Assembly (NCBI GenBank): GCA_021604645.1
Contig: BQJJ01000011.1
Location: 50,371-114,370, forward strand
Direction: 5' to 3'
DNA from: Methyloligella sp.
GTDB lineage: Bacteria; Pseudomonadota; Alphaproteobacteria; Rhizobiales; HXMU1428-3
DNA length: 64,000 bases
In this document: positions 9,465-19,400 of the stretch, in pieces
Layout of the letters: the number at the start of each line of letters is the position of its first letter
Numbering within the stretch: the first letter of the stretch is position 1
Translations under genes and position numbers: made by a program
Notes under the pieces: generated by a model
What the model was told of the DNA's origin: nothing
Database searches by the model: none
The model's input: the letters and a program-made list of their open reading frames with translations, nothing else

Positions 9465-10733
9465 ATGGGATGGAGATATAAAATGAAAAGAAAAACATCA
9501 AAGATGAGGAAAACAAGCCCAGTCTTTTTTCTTTTATTTTCCTTTTTTCTTTTATTTTCTAACCTCTTATTTGTACATTTCAGCTCAAACACATCTCATG
9601 CAAAATCATTCAGTTCAAACATTTCTATAAAAACTCCAAACAAATCATCCATCGACCATGTAAGAAAAATTGCAGTTCTTGGAAAAGATAATCGCATTAG
9701 TCTACCTGCTAAGTATCAAGCCCTTGCAGCAGGCATCGGGATAATAGGACAACCAGGAAAAAAGGGATGGCGCTGTACAGCCTTTTGCGTAGCTCCAAAT
9801 ATCATAGCAACAAACGCCCACTGCATCGTTAGAAATCCAACAATGGGCAAACGGTTAAATCTCGCAAAAACAATTTTTATCCTCCCAGCTCTTACAAAGT
9901 CCCCTTTAAATCACAAATACAAACCCCGTATCTCTTATCCAGAATATGTACACCAAAAAATGCCAGGCCTTTCTGTCTATTCTGGTAACTACGCAGAAGC
10001 ACGGCATCTCAACTCTCAAAAACAAGACTGGGCTTTTACCAAATTAATCCATTCAGTCTGTAGAGGACGCACTCTTGATTTCGGAAAAGAAAAATTAAAA
10101 CAGATTAAAAAAGCCGCACAAAAAAATGAAGTCTTCATGATTGGCTATCATGGAGATAAAGATATGTCTGAACGGTTATATTCAAATAAATGCCGCATTC
10201 GCTCGCGCAATAACAAAACGTTTTTCATGAAAAAACAGCGCAGACAGATGACAAGAGAGGCTCTTCTTCTCCCTCATACATGCGACGCATTCAAAGGTTC
10301 ATCCGGCTCACCTATATTTTTAAAAAAAGATAATAACTATAAAGTCATCGGTATCAATCTTGGTTCATTAAAGTACGAACATTTCCGCATTAGACGAAAT
10401 CGATATACAGGCAAGATCATCAGCCGTAAGAAATTAAAAACGGGCAAAGAAACAAACATCGCCATTCAACCAAAAATCTTTCTCGAAGGGTTAAAACGAT
10501 TTCAGGAAGAAACCTTGCTAACAAACATCGAGCAATTTAGAAACTTCCAAAAAGGACTAAAAGCCCTAAATTTCTACAGGGGAAAAATTGATGGGCGCTT
10601 TGGTAAACAAACCAAAAGAGCTATTTACGCTTTTGAGAAAAAGATGAAACTTGCCCCTATAGGATTGCCAACAAAAGAACTTCTAGACACTCTTAACATT
10701 GAAATACATAAACAAAAAATATTTAAACAATGA
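9465..10733 (+). CDS. Secreted trypsin-like serine protease with C-terminal peptidoglycan-binding-like domain
   Basis: CTAFCVAPNIIATNAHCI (His), QKQDWAF (Asp), FKGSSGSPIF (Ser); C-terminus GLKALNFYRGKIDGRFGKQTKRAIYAFEK resembles PG_binding_1. Confidence 0.85.
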   Translation: MGWRYKMKRKTSKMRKTSPVFFLLFSFFLLFSNLLFVHFSSNTSHAKSFSSNISIKTPNKSSIDHVRKIAVLGKDNRISLPAKYQALAAGIGIIGQPGKKGWRCTAFCVAPNIIATNAHCIVRNPTMGKRLNLAKTIFILPALTKSPLNHKYKPRISYPEYVHQKMPGLSVYSGNYAEARHLNSQKQDWAFTKLIHSVCRGRTLDFGKEKLKQIKKAAQKNEVFMIGYHGDKDMSERLYSNKCRIRSRNNKTFFMKKQRRQMTREALLLPHTCDAFKGSSGSPIFLKKDNNYKVIGINLGSLKYEHFRIRRNRYTGKIISRKKLKTGKETNIAIQPKIFLEGLKRFQEETLLTNIEQFRNFQKGLKALNFYRGKIDGRFGKQTKRAIYAFEKKMKLAPIGLPTKELLDTLNIEIHKQKIFKQ

Positions 10734-11988
10734 AACTTGAGAGCACATCATCATTCGTGATGTCTTCAATATGATAGCCTGTTTTATCCAATTCGCCTTC
10801 CAAAACCTCAAAATTCTCAGCCCGTTTACTTTCAACACCCATAAGTATTGTACCAAAATTTCGAGCTGATTTTTTCAAATATTCAAAACGCGCAATATCA
10901 TCATCAGGCCCAAGCAAGTCGAGCAATTCACGCAGCGCACCTGGGCGTTGTGGCATACGAATTAAATAATATTTCTTAAGGCCCGCAGCTTTTAAGGCCC
11001 GCTCTTTCACTTCTGGCAATCGCTCAAAGTCAAAGTTCCCCCCAGAAGCAATACAAACAATGGTTTTGCCTTTTAATTTATCTCGCGGTATCCAGCGCAG
11101 AGCATCCACTTCCAATGCACCAGCAGGCTCTAACACAATGCCTTCAATATTAAGCATCTCAATAATCGTCTCACACAAACGATCTTCAGGAATAAGCATC
11201 ACAGAATTCGGATCTGTATCTTTCAAAAGATCAAAATTCAATTGTCCCATCTGTCCAACAGCAGCCCCGTCAACAAAATTATCAACACGCTCTAATAAAA
11301 CTCGTTCCCCCTGTATGAGACTCTCTTTAAAGCTTGGAGCTCCTGCGGGTTGTACAAAAATCATTTCTGTTTTAGGAGAACACTCTTTCATGACCTCAGC
11401 CACACCGGCAGCCAAGCCACCACCACCAACAGGTAAGATAAGCAAATCAATCGGTTTATCAATTTGAGCAAGTATCTCTAGCCCAACACTTGCCTGCCCT
11501 TCAATTATATCTTCATGATCAAATGGCGGCACCATAACCGCACCGGTTTCATCAGCATATTCGATAGCTGACTTGTAACACTGATCAAAAAAGTCGCCGA
11601 AAATCTTAATTTCAACTTGTTCACCACCAAAAACTTTCGTTTTTTCTTGTTTTTGCTGTGGTGTGGTGACCGGCATGAAAATCACACCTTTCACACCAAA
11701 ATGCTGACAGGCGAAAGCAAAGCCTTGAGCATGGTTGCCCGCAGACGCACAAACAAATTGTTGGTTTTTACCGTTTTTTAAAATGGCCTTGCGAAAAAAA
11801 TTAAACGCTCCTCGAATTTTATAACTCCGAACAGGTGTTAAATCTTCTCGCTTTAAATAAATATCAGCCTCATGGCGTTTAGAGAGAAATGCATTTCGTT
11901 GCAAAGGCGTTTGCGCAATAACTGATTTATGCAATTGCGCCGCGAGTTTAACATTTTCGATAAACTGTGATTTTTGATTTTCTGACAT
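10723..11988 (-). CDS. ilvA: Threonine ammonia-lyase / threonine dehydratase
   Basis: KREDLTPVRSYKIRGAFNF, ASAGNHAQGFA, GGGGLAAG, with C-terminal ACT-like region YYLIRMPQRPGALRELLDLLG. Confidence 0.95.
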   Translation of the reverse strand: MSENQKSQFIENVKLAAQLHKSVIAQTPLQRNAFLSKRHEADIYLKREDLTPVRSYKIRGAFNFFRKAILKNGKNQQFVCASAGNHAQGFAFACQHFGVKGVIFMPVTTPQQKQEKTKVFGGEQVEIKIFGDFFDQCYKSAIEYADETGAVMVPPFDHEDIIEGQASVGLEILAQIDKPIDLLILPVGGGGLAAGVAEVMKECSPKTEMIFVQPAGAPSFKESLIQGERVLLERVDNFVDGAAVGQMGQLNFDLLKDTDPNSVMLIPEDRLCETIIEMLNIEGIVLEPAGALEVDALRWIPRDKLKGKTIVCIASGGNFDFERLPEVKERALKAAGLKKYYLIRMPQRPGALRELLDLLGPDDDIARFEYLKKSARNFGTILMGVESKRAENFEVLEGELDKTGYHIEDITNDDVLSSFIV

Positions 11989-12238
11989 AATCCATATATG
12001 TCAGCTCATATCTTTGCTGACAAGTGACAAAACCACGCTGCTCCAGCAATCAGTTAATCCATTATAACTCAGTCAGCTCATACATTAACCTTAACAATCC
12101 CAAAATCGCCCTTTTGAAAAATAATTATAATTGAGATCTTGTAATTAAACACTGTTCAGTTTATATCCTAAAAATACTGATCCATTAAGCAATATTCAGT
12201 AAAGACACGATAAAACACAACAGATCAAAGCAATAACA

Positions 12239-15200
12239 ATGGAAAGAAAAGAAAAAGTGGCTCATTCTCAGTTTGAACTTTTAAAGACCAGAAGGTTTCT
12301 TCCTCTATTCATAACCCAAGCCTTAGGCGCGTTTAATGATAATGGTTTTAAAAACGCTCTCGTTATCCTTGTCACTTATAAATTAGCTGAAGCACAAGGT
12401 TTAAACGGCCCTCTATTTATAACCATTGCTGCTGGTTTATTTATTTTACCCTTTTTTCTTTTCTCAGCCACAGCCGGACAACTCGCTGATAAATTTGAAA
12501 AAACCAAACTCATCCATAAAATCAAATTTGCCGAAATCATTTTAATGCTACTCGCCATAGCTAGTTTCTATTTCGAGTCAGTCACACTTGGCCTCATAGT
12601 CCTCTTTTTACTTGGAACTCAATCTACCTTCTTCGGTCCCATTAAATACGGCATCTTACCTCAGCACTTAACTGAAGATGAACTTATTGGCGGCAATGGC
12701 TTAATCGAGACAGGAACCTTTCTTTCAATTTTGCTAGGCACACTCTTTGGTGGCATCCTCATCCTAATGGATAACGGTCTTATCTATGTTTCCATTGCAC
12801 TACTATCACTCTCAATTGCTGGCTTTATAGCAAGCCTCTATATCCCAAAAGCCGAAGCCCCCTCACCAAACCTAAAAATCAATCCGAACTTTTTAGCTGA
12901 AACCATGAACATAATGCGCATGGCCAGCAAAGATCGAAATGTATTTTTATCTATTTTAGGCATCTCATGGTTCTGGTTTGTCGGAACCATTTTCCTCACC
13001 CAATTCCCAACCTTTGCCAAAGAAAGTTTTTTTGCAAATGAACAAGTGACCAACCTCTTTATCGCAACCTTTACAGTCGGCATCATGGTTGGTTCACTTA
13101 TGTGTAACAAATTATTAAAAGGAAAAATCACAGCCAAATACGTCCCCCTTGCTGCAATAGCAATCACCATTGCAAGTTTAGGGCTTGTTGGCCTCACTTC
13201 CTCCCTCACCATTCCACAACCAGCTGAAGGTACGCTCTATAATGTAACGGAGTTTCTAGAAATATCCGGAGCCTCCCTAGTTCTTTTATCCCTTTTTATG
13301 ATCGCCGTATTTGGTGGTATCTACGCTGTTCCTCTATTTGCTATGGTCCAACATTTAAGTGATCCAAAAGAACTCTCACGCACAATCGCTGGCAATAATA
13401 TTATCAACGCAGTCTTCATGGTCTGCGCTTCACTCCTTGCTATTCTCATGATTAGCTATGGATATGGCATACTTGCAATCTTTACAACTGTGGCCATTTT
13501 AAATGCCTTTGTCGCGTTATATATTTGTAAATTGCTGCCACAAGAGTTAGTAAAATCAATCGGCCGTTTTATCTTTCGCTCGCTCTATCGGGTCGAAGTA
13601 AAGGGTATGGAAAATTATGAAAAAGTCGGCGACAGGGCCGTCATCATCGCCAACCATACATCATTTCTTGATGCCCCGATTTTAGGTTGCTATCTACCAG
13701 ACACGCCTCTTTTCGGCATCAACTCTCACATTGCAGAAAAATGGTGGGTGAAGCCAGCATTTGCATTATTTGATCTCTTCCCTCTTGACCCAACCAGTCC
13801 AATGGCATTGAAAGGTTTAATCAAAGAAGTCGCAAACGGTAAAAAATGCGTTATCTTTCCAGAAGGTCGCATAACACTCACTGGTGCCCTGATGAAAGTC
13901 TATGAAGGCCCTGGTATGATTGCAGCCAACGCAGGTGTAGAAATACTCCCGATCAGAATAGATGGCGCTCAATATAGTCTGTTCTCAAAACTAAAAGGAA
14001 AAATGCGTTTAAGCCTGTTTCCTAAAATCACCATAACAATTCTACCACCTCAAAAAATGGAGGCCCCAGAGGACCTCACTGGTCGCCAAAAACGAGCCAA
14101 AATTGGCCGTGACCTTCACGATGTAATGACCAACATGGTATTTGAAACAAGCAATACAGACAGAACATTGTTTCAAGGGTTACTTGACGCTGCCAAAATT
14201 CACGGAAAATCCTTGCCAATCCTGGAAGACGTCGAACGCAACCCAATGAGCTATAAACGCCTCATTTTAGGAAGCCTCATCCTAGGCAAGAAATTTGAAA
14301 ACTTCTCAAAACCAGGCGAAGCGGTGGGTGTACTCCTACCAAACACAAATGGCACCGTTGCCACATTCATGGGACTACAATCAATCGGCCGTGTCCCCGC
14401 AATGCTAAACTTCTCAGCCGGCCCTGCAAGCATGGTCGCGGCAACCCAAACCGCAGCCATTAAAACAATCATCACATCAAGGCGTTTCATTGAACTCGGG
14501 CGCTTGGAACAAGTTGAGCTAGAATTAAATAAAGTCGCGAAAATTATATATCTTGAAGACATCAAGGAGGATGTATCAACCTCAGATAAACTTCTAGGAT
14601 TGATAAAAACCAGATTGATTTCTTTTATTTACAATCCAAAGAAATACAACAGCACTCCAGATGATACAGCCACCATCCTGTTCACATCAGGCTCCGAAGG
14701 TACACCAAAAGGCGTTGCATTAAGTCATAAAAACTTACTCTCAAATGTCCATCAGATTAGTGCAAAGGTAGACTTCAGCCCCTCAGACACTGTCTTTAAT
14801 GCCTTGCCAATTTTTCATGCCTTCGGTTTATCAGACGGTACGTTACTTCCCCTTCTTTCAGGGGTGAGAACATTTCTCTACCCATCTCCGTTACATTACC
14901 GCATCGTTCCGGAAATGATCTATGACACCAATGCTACAATTATGTTCGGTACAGACACCTTCTTAAAAGGTTACGCAAACAAAGCCCACCCTTACGACTT
15001 CTATTCAATAAGATATGTATTCGCTGGTGCAGAAAAACTCTCAAAAGAAACAAGAACCCTCTGGTCAGATAAATTTGGCATTCGTATTTTCGAAGGGTAT
15101 GGCGCAACAGAAACATCACCCGCCCTTTCATTCAACACGGCAATGGAGTGCAAACCAGGAACTGTTGGTCGCTTAATGCCAGGAGTGAAGTACAGATTAG

Positions 15201-15691
15201 AAAACATTCCAGGCATAGATGACGGTGGACGTCTGTTCGTTTCCGGTCCAAACATCATGAAAGGCTATATGTTCCATGATAACCCTGGCGTTATCCAACC
15301 ACCTGAAGACGGATGGTACGACACGGGAGATATTGTTGACCTTGATGAAGAAGGGTATATCACCATTAAAGGGCGTGCCAAACGCTTCGCTAAAATTGCT
15401 GGTGAAATGGTCTCCCTCACCATGGTGGAACAATTCCTATCAAAACACTGGCCAGAAAATATGCACGGCGTTGTTACCTTACCATGCCAGAAAAAAGGAG
15501 AACAAATTATACTCCTTACTGATTTAAAAAATTTAGAGCGTAGTGAGCTCATGTCAAAAGCAAAAGAAGATGGTTTAACAGAACTCGCCATTCCTAAAAC
15601 CATTCATACAAATGAAACAATCCCAATTCTCGGAACAGGCAAACTAGATCATGTAACACTAAAAACTCTAGCTGCAGAAAAGATGGGATAG
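12239..15691 (+). CDS. Fused MFS transporter / PlsC acyltransferase / AMP-binding acyl-ACP synthetase (LplT-Aas-like)
   Basis: MFS segment (RFLPLFITQALGAFNDNGFKNALV), PlsC motif (NHTSFLDAPIL, FPEGRITLTG), AMP-binding motif (ILFTSGSEGTPKGVALSHKNLL; YDTGDIVDLDEEGYITIKGRAKRFAKIAGE). Confidence 0.93.
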   Translation: MERKEKVAHSQFELLKTRRFLPLFITQALGAFNDNGFKNALVILVTYKLAEAQGLNGPLFITIAAGLFILPFFLFSATAGQLADKFEKTKLIHKIKFAEIILMLLAIASFYFESVTLGLIVLFLLGTQSTFFGPIKYGILPQHLTEDELIGGNGLIETGTFLSILLGTLFGGILILMDNGLIYVSIALLSLSIAGFIASLYIPKAEAPSPNLKINPNFLAETMNIMRMASKDRNVFLSILGISWFWFVGTIFLTQFPTFAKESFFANEQVTNLFIATFTVGIMVGSLMCNKLLKGKITAKYVPLAAIAITIASLGLVGLTSSLTIPQPAEGTLYNVTEFLEISGASLVLLSLFMIAVFGGIYAVPLFAMVQHLSDPKELSRTIAGNNIINAVFMVCASLLAILMISYGYGILAIFTTVAILNAFVALYICKLLPQELVKSIGRFIFRSLYRVEVKGMENYEKVGDRAVIIANHTSFLDAPILGCYLPDTPLFGINSHIAEKWWVKPAFALFDLFPLDPTSPMALKGLIKEVANGKKCVIFPEGRITLTGALMKVYEGPGMIAANAGVEILPIRIDGAQYSLFSKLKGKMRLSLFPKITITILPPQKMEAPEDLTGRQKRAKIGRDLHDVMTNMVFETSNTDRTLFQGLLDAAKIHGKSLPILEDVERNPMSYKRLILGSLILGKKFENFSKPGEAVGVLLPNTNGTVATFMGLQSIGRVPAMLNFSAGPASMVAATQTAAIKTIITSRRFIELGRLEQVELELNKVAKIIYLEDIKEDVSTSDKLLGLIKTRLISFIYNPKKYNSTPDDTATILFTSGSEGTPKGVALSHKNLLSNVHQISAKVDFSPSDTVFNALPIFHAFGLSDGTLLPLLSGVRTFLYPSPLHYRIVPEMIYDTNATIMFGTDTFLKGYANKAHPYDFYSIRYVFAGAEKLSKETRTLWSDKFGIRIFEGYGATETSPALSFNTAMECKPGTVGRLMPGVKYRLENIPGIDDGGRLFVSGPNIMKGYMFHDNPGVIQPPEDGWYDTGDIVDLDEEGYITIKGRAKRFAKIAGEMVSLTMVEQFLSKHWPENMHGVVTLPCQKKGEQIILLTDLKNLERSELMSKAKEDGLTELAIPKTIHTNETIPILGTGKLDHVTLKTLAAEKMG

Positions 15692-15708
15692 ATAAAAATC
15701 ATATAAAA

Positions 15709-15742
15709 AAGCTTCAGGTCTTTTTGAAAAGTCCTGAAGCTT
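15709..15742. terminator. Hairpin terminator (possibly bidirectional)
   Basis: AAGCTTCAGGtctttttgaaaagtCCTGAAGCTT between convergent ORFs. Confidence 0.75.
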
Positions 15743-15828
15743 TCAAACATGAAAAAGTTTTAAGGTTAAAAAATGCGAAAGAGAGTACGGATCACATCAA
15801 TTTCACCCTAAAATAAATTCCAAACGAT

Positions 15829-16032
15829 TTAAGGAAAATCAATTGGATCAATTTCTGAAGAATTTTCAACGAATGTTGGGTACTTAATACCAAAGCTTTC
15901 GTCCCCTGCTTGAGCAGAAATTACACTCCCAAACAAAGTAAATACAATAACTGATAATGCGATTAATTGTTTCATTTTTATCTCCATAATAAAATTTTGA
16001 AAGCAATGATTGCTTTTCGTTGAAGACAACAT
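15829..16032 (-). CDS. Small secreted hypothetical protein
   Basis: 67 aa, likely start at MKQLIALSVIVFTLFGSVISAQA signal peptide. Confidence 0.55.
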   Translation of the reverse strand: MLSSTKSNHCFQNFIMEIKMKQLIALSVIVFTLFGSVISAQAGDESFGIKYPTFVENSSEIDPIDFP

Positions 16033-16329
16033 GAAGTGTTTTTGAAAAGAAAAAAAGAGCCTCTCACACGACCGTGAATTCGTTTGATCTCAAGTGTAAA
16101 TCGATGAAATTTTGTGATCAATTTTCACGAGGAAGTGATGCTCAGTCACTAAAAAGAGAGGGGAATACCCCCCCTTCACATGGGTGTGAACTTACATACA
16201 ATCTTGTAGCAACTCCCATAATTATTAACCATCACTCATTGTGATATTTATCACATACCTTCTCCCAGCAGTTCGTTAAATTTAACTCATCAAGACGAAA
16301 CAAATCGTCTGGACATGAAACTACGAACA

Positions 16330-16405
16330 GCGCGGATGCTACACCGGTAGCCTTATAGGCAATCTAAAGGTGAACTAAAAACTAGCATCTGGAGCGCAAC
16401 TAAAA
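16330..16405 (+). repeat. Family B hairpin element containing a second family B element in its loop
   Basis: Outer GCGC-GGATGCTA ... TAGCATC-TGGA-GCGC-AACTAAAA; inner CACC-GGTAGCC..GGCAATC-TAAA-GGTG-AACTAAAA at ~16342-16381. Confidence 0.75.
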
Positions 16406-16406
16406 A

Positions 16407-16444
16407 GCGCGGATGCTTTGTGGGCATCTGAAGCGCAACTAAAA
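16407..16444 (+). repeat. Family B hairpin element, adjacent copy
   Basis: GCGC-GGATGC-TTTGTGG-GCATC-TGAA-GCGC-AACTAAAA followed by TGGAGAGAAAAATG (RBS/start of the next gene). Confidence 0.8.
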
Positions 16445-16752
16445 TGGAGAGAAAAATGAACACTTTAAAGAAAACAGTTGTAACAGCTTGTGCTATCGCA
16501 ACGATCAGCTTTGCAGCTCTTGGAGCAACAAGCACAGGTGCAAGCGCTGGATGGAAAAAACACCGCCATCACCACCACTTCCATGGTCGCTTTTTTAAAC
16601 CACACCACTACGGATACAACTACGGCTATGGCTACCGCTGCAAACCAAAATACCGCAAAATTTGGGTATGGAGTCCTCGCAGAGGTCGTAATGTGAAACG
16701 CCTGGTAAGGGTAGGTAAATGGTGTAACGGTAGATATTACAACTACTACTAA
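16444..16752 (+). CDS. Small secreted His/Tyr-rich protein (likely start 16456)
   Basis: MNTLKKTVVTACAIATISFAALGATSTGASA signal peptide followed by WKKHRHHHHFHGRFFKPHHYGYNYGYGYRC. Confidence 0.7.
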   Translation: MERKMNTLKKTVVTACAIATISFAALGATSTGASAGWKKHRHHHHFHGRFFKPHHYGYNYGYGYRCKPKYRKIWVWSPRRGRNVKRLVRVGKWCNGRYYNYY

Positions 16753-16781
16753 GTCAAAACAAAAAACAACTGCACAAAAAC

Positions 16782-16808
16782 AAGCCGGTCTCAAAGCTGA
16801 GGTCGGTT
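16782..16808 (+). terminator. Putative terminator hairpin
   Basis: AAGCCGGTCTCAaagcTGAGGTCGGTTTG, one mismatch. Confidence 0.5.
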
Positions 16809-16931
16809 TGTTTGTATTAAATACAAGCAAAAAGAATGATTTTTCAAACTGTGATATTTCACACAGCTAAAAGAAATCCAAGAAGATAAATTAAAAGAAG
16901 TGGAGACAATAAATCAAAAAAGGAAAGAACA

Positions 16932-17027
16932 ATGCAACCAATTGCAAAAAAGAAAATCCAATTACTAATGAAAGTAAGCTTCACCTTATTGTTAATAATT
17001 GCCTGTGCGTCTCTACAAGCAAATTAA
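16932..17027 (+). CDS. Possible 31-aa small hydrophobic protein
   Basis: RBS-like AAAAAAGGAAAGAACA then MQPIAKKKIQLLMKVSFTLLLIIACASLQAN*. Confidence 0.35.
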   Translation: MQPIAKKKIQLLMKVSFTLLLIIACASLQAN

Positions 17028-17065
17028 AAAACACAGACCATGTAAAACTTTAGAGGCAAAACAAA

Positions 17066-17158
17066 ATGGAGATTTCTATGACCATAATTTTTAAACTAAG
17101 CATTACTCTCGCATTTATCTTTTTATATCTGCCAACAGAACCACCCAAACAAGATTAG
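17066..17158 (+). CDS. Possible 30-aa (or 26-aa) small membrane protein
   Basis: AAAATGGAGATTTCT-ATG: MEISMTIIFKLSITLAFIFLYLPTEPPKQD*; internal ATG at 17078 has the better-spaced GGAG. Confidence 0.3.
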   Translation: MEISMTIIFKLSITLAFIFLYLPTEPPKQD

Positions 17159-17176
17159 TTCAATTATAAAGCTCGC

Positions 17177-18412
17177 TTATATCTGGCGAAGTAAATAACC
17201 AGCGTTAATCACACCAACACCACGTAACTCAGTGACATCCAAATTGGTAAATTGAAAAGTATCTTGAACGGCGGCAACAAACGCTTCACTACAATGAATA
17301 CGAGACGGTAAACTCTGCGCTTCCAATCTGGCAGCACAATTTACTGAACTTCCCCAAACATCATAAGTCATCCGCTGATCACCAATGATACCAGCTGTCA
17401 CAGGCCCACGGTGAATACCTATACGAAGAGATAAAGTATCAAGTCCTAAAAAAGAACGATTATTCATTTGCTCAATCATATCCAGAGCTAAAAACCCAAT
17501 CGCCCGAGCACCACCAGCATCATGCAATCCACCAACTGCTAAATAACCATCACCAATCGTTTTAATTTTATCAACTGAATAATTCTCACATAAACCATCA
17601 AAGGTCGTAAACAAATCATCCAAATAAGCAACCACATCCTCAGGTGGCACATTATGAGAAGCCCTCGTAAACCCAACCAAATCAGCAAACAAAATGGTCG
17701 CATCCTCAACCCTGTCAGCAATACGCTCTTTAGGGGCAGCCTTAAGACGCTCCGCTATAGGCACAGGTAAAATCGTTGTTAATAATTTTTCAGACCGCTG
17801 ATACTCCAAAGCCAAAGCTTGCTCAGCTTTATAAAGCGAACTAAGAGCATAAAAAATTAAGAGACAGTTGATCAAAATCGCATTCACATAAGCCTGAAGT
17901 GCAAGCTCACGGCGAAAGGCCTGATCACCAACCATCAAAAACCCTTCATCACTTGCAAAATAATAAACCCCGATCAAGGCCATAAGGCCGGCACCAAGCA
18001 GCGGTAAATAAACATGAGTATTCTGGACCCCGACCATGAAAATAAAAGCACCAGCCAAGGTAAAATAAATCTGCAGATCACTATTCAGCCCAAAGGCCAT
18101 CACCACAAAACTATTTCCAAAGAAGATAAAGCAAGCAAGTAAAACAGCCGCGAGAAACTCACCATACCGATGCACAAACACAAGCGAGAGAGCGCAAATA
18201 ATCATACCCAAATTATAAATATTAACTGGTAGCAAGGCCCAAAAATCATGCAAGCCATTCATGATCAAATGATGAAACGCATTAAACGCCGTGACTATAA
18301 GCACCATATTGGTGAAACGATGCCGGCGGCGCACGCCCTCATCAGTACTGACAATACCGACATTAAGAATCTTATGTCCAAAATCGATTAAATACGCTTT
18401 CACTTTATTCAT
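17177..18412 (-). CDS. Membrane-anchored class III adenylate/guanylate cyclase
   Basis: VEDATILFADLVGFTRASHNVPPEDVVAYLDDLFTTFDGLCENYSVDKIKTIGDGYLAVGG ... RIGIHRGPVTAGIIGDQRMTYDVWGSSVNCAARLEA. Confidence 0.93.
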   Translation of the reverse strand: MNKVKAYLIDFGHKILNVGIVSTDEGVRRRHRFTNMVLIVTAFNAFHHLIMNGLHDFWALLPVNIYNLGMIICALSLVFVHRYGEFLAAVLLACFIFFGNSFVVMAFGLNSDLQIYFTLAGAFIFMVGVQNTHVYLPLLGAGLMALIGVYYFASDEGFLMVGDQAFRRELALQAYVNAILINCLLIFYALSSLYKAEQALALEYQRSEKLLTTILPVPIAERLKAAPKERIADRVEDATILFADLVGFTRASHNVPPEDVVAYLDDLFTTFDGLCENYSVDKIKTIGDGYLAVGGLHDAGGARAIGFLALDMIEQMNNRSFLGLDTLSLRIGIHRGPVTAGIIGDQRMTYDVWGSSVNCAARLEAQSLPSRIHCSEAFVAAVQDTFQFTNLDVTELRGVGVINAGYLLRQI

Positions 18413-18415
18413 AAC

Positions 18416-19096
18416 TTAATTCAAAGCCGCAGCAATGCGCCCCTCCAGCTCTGCCACATCCAAAATCACCAACCCACCACGAGTTTTTTCTAAGATACCA
18501 TCTTTCATAAGAGCAGATAGTTCTCGGCTAACCACTTCACGCCGACACCCAATGCGACCAGCTAAATGATGATGAAACGGCGGAGGAGAAATAATTCTTT
18601 GTTCTTTATTCGAACGGCGAGGAACTGACAAACGAAGTAATTCAGCATAGAGTCTTTCGTTGGTTTTTAATACGCTCATTTCAGAAAACCGAAGATCTAA
18701 TGATCGAATACGAGAAACCAAAACCTTCAATATCTCAGACGCAACCTCAGGCACACCAGTCGCAAGTTCTAAAAAATGGGACGAAGAAAGACGAGCTATC
18801 TCACTGCGCTGCAACGCCGTAACATTAGCAGATCGTCCCTTGCCATCAATTGCAGAAAGTTCACCAAAAAAATCACCCTCAGAAAGGTCCGCCAGTATCA
18901 CTTCTCGCCCGAGTACAGAACGATACAAAACCCGCACCTTACCTGAAAGTATAAATAACACATCTGATGATGGGTCTTCAAAATCAAGAATCAACTCATT
19001 CTCATTATAAGTTCTTGTAACTATCTTTTTCTCCAAACTCTCACACTGCCCCTCAGACAGAGAAGAGAACAAAGAAATCTTGTTCAAAGCACCCAT
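18416..19096 (-). CDS. Crp/Fnr family transcriptional regulator
   Basis: cNMP-binding fold (LSEGDFFGELSAIDGKGRSANVTAL) plus C-terminal HTH (HLAGRIGCRREVVSRELSALMKDGIL). Confidence 0.92.
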   Translation of the reverse strand: MGALNKISLFSSLSEGQCESLEKKIVTRTYNENELILDFEDPSSDVLFILSGKVRVLYRSVLGREVILADLSEGDFFGELSAIDGKGRSANVTALQRSEIARLSSSHFLELATGVPEVASEILKVLVSRIRSLDLRFSEMSVLKTNERLYAELLRLSVPRRSNKEQRIISPPPFHHHLAGRIGCRREVVSRELSALMKDGILEKTRGGLVILDVAELEGRIAAALN

Positions 19097-19400
19097 ACCC
19101 GTAAATAAACTTTCACTTATTAGTTAATAAGGGGCCAACCCCCAACCGCAACAAATCATAGCCAATTTCTGAAACTCTACAAGCATCATAAAAATCATCA
19201 ATGCTAAAAAATTAATGACATTTTTACCTAAAATTTTAAAAAAATTAGAATCAAATAAAAAAGTATTTTTATTAAATAAATAAGCAAATAAGAATAAACA
19301 TTTAGTAAGTATTTACTACAGTTTTACTTCGCTTATTTGTCTTTTTTTATTTTATTCCTGCTAATCTAAAAGCATCAAGAAATAACCACAACCAGTATTA

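Noticed and set aside
16296-16320. AGACGAaacaaaTCGTCT-GGACATG as a truncated family A copy
   Set aside because: It has an HP1-like hairpin followed by GGACATG, but no AAGGAG upstream and no HP2-HP4; may be coincidence.
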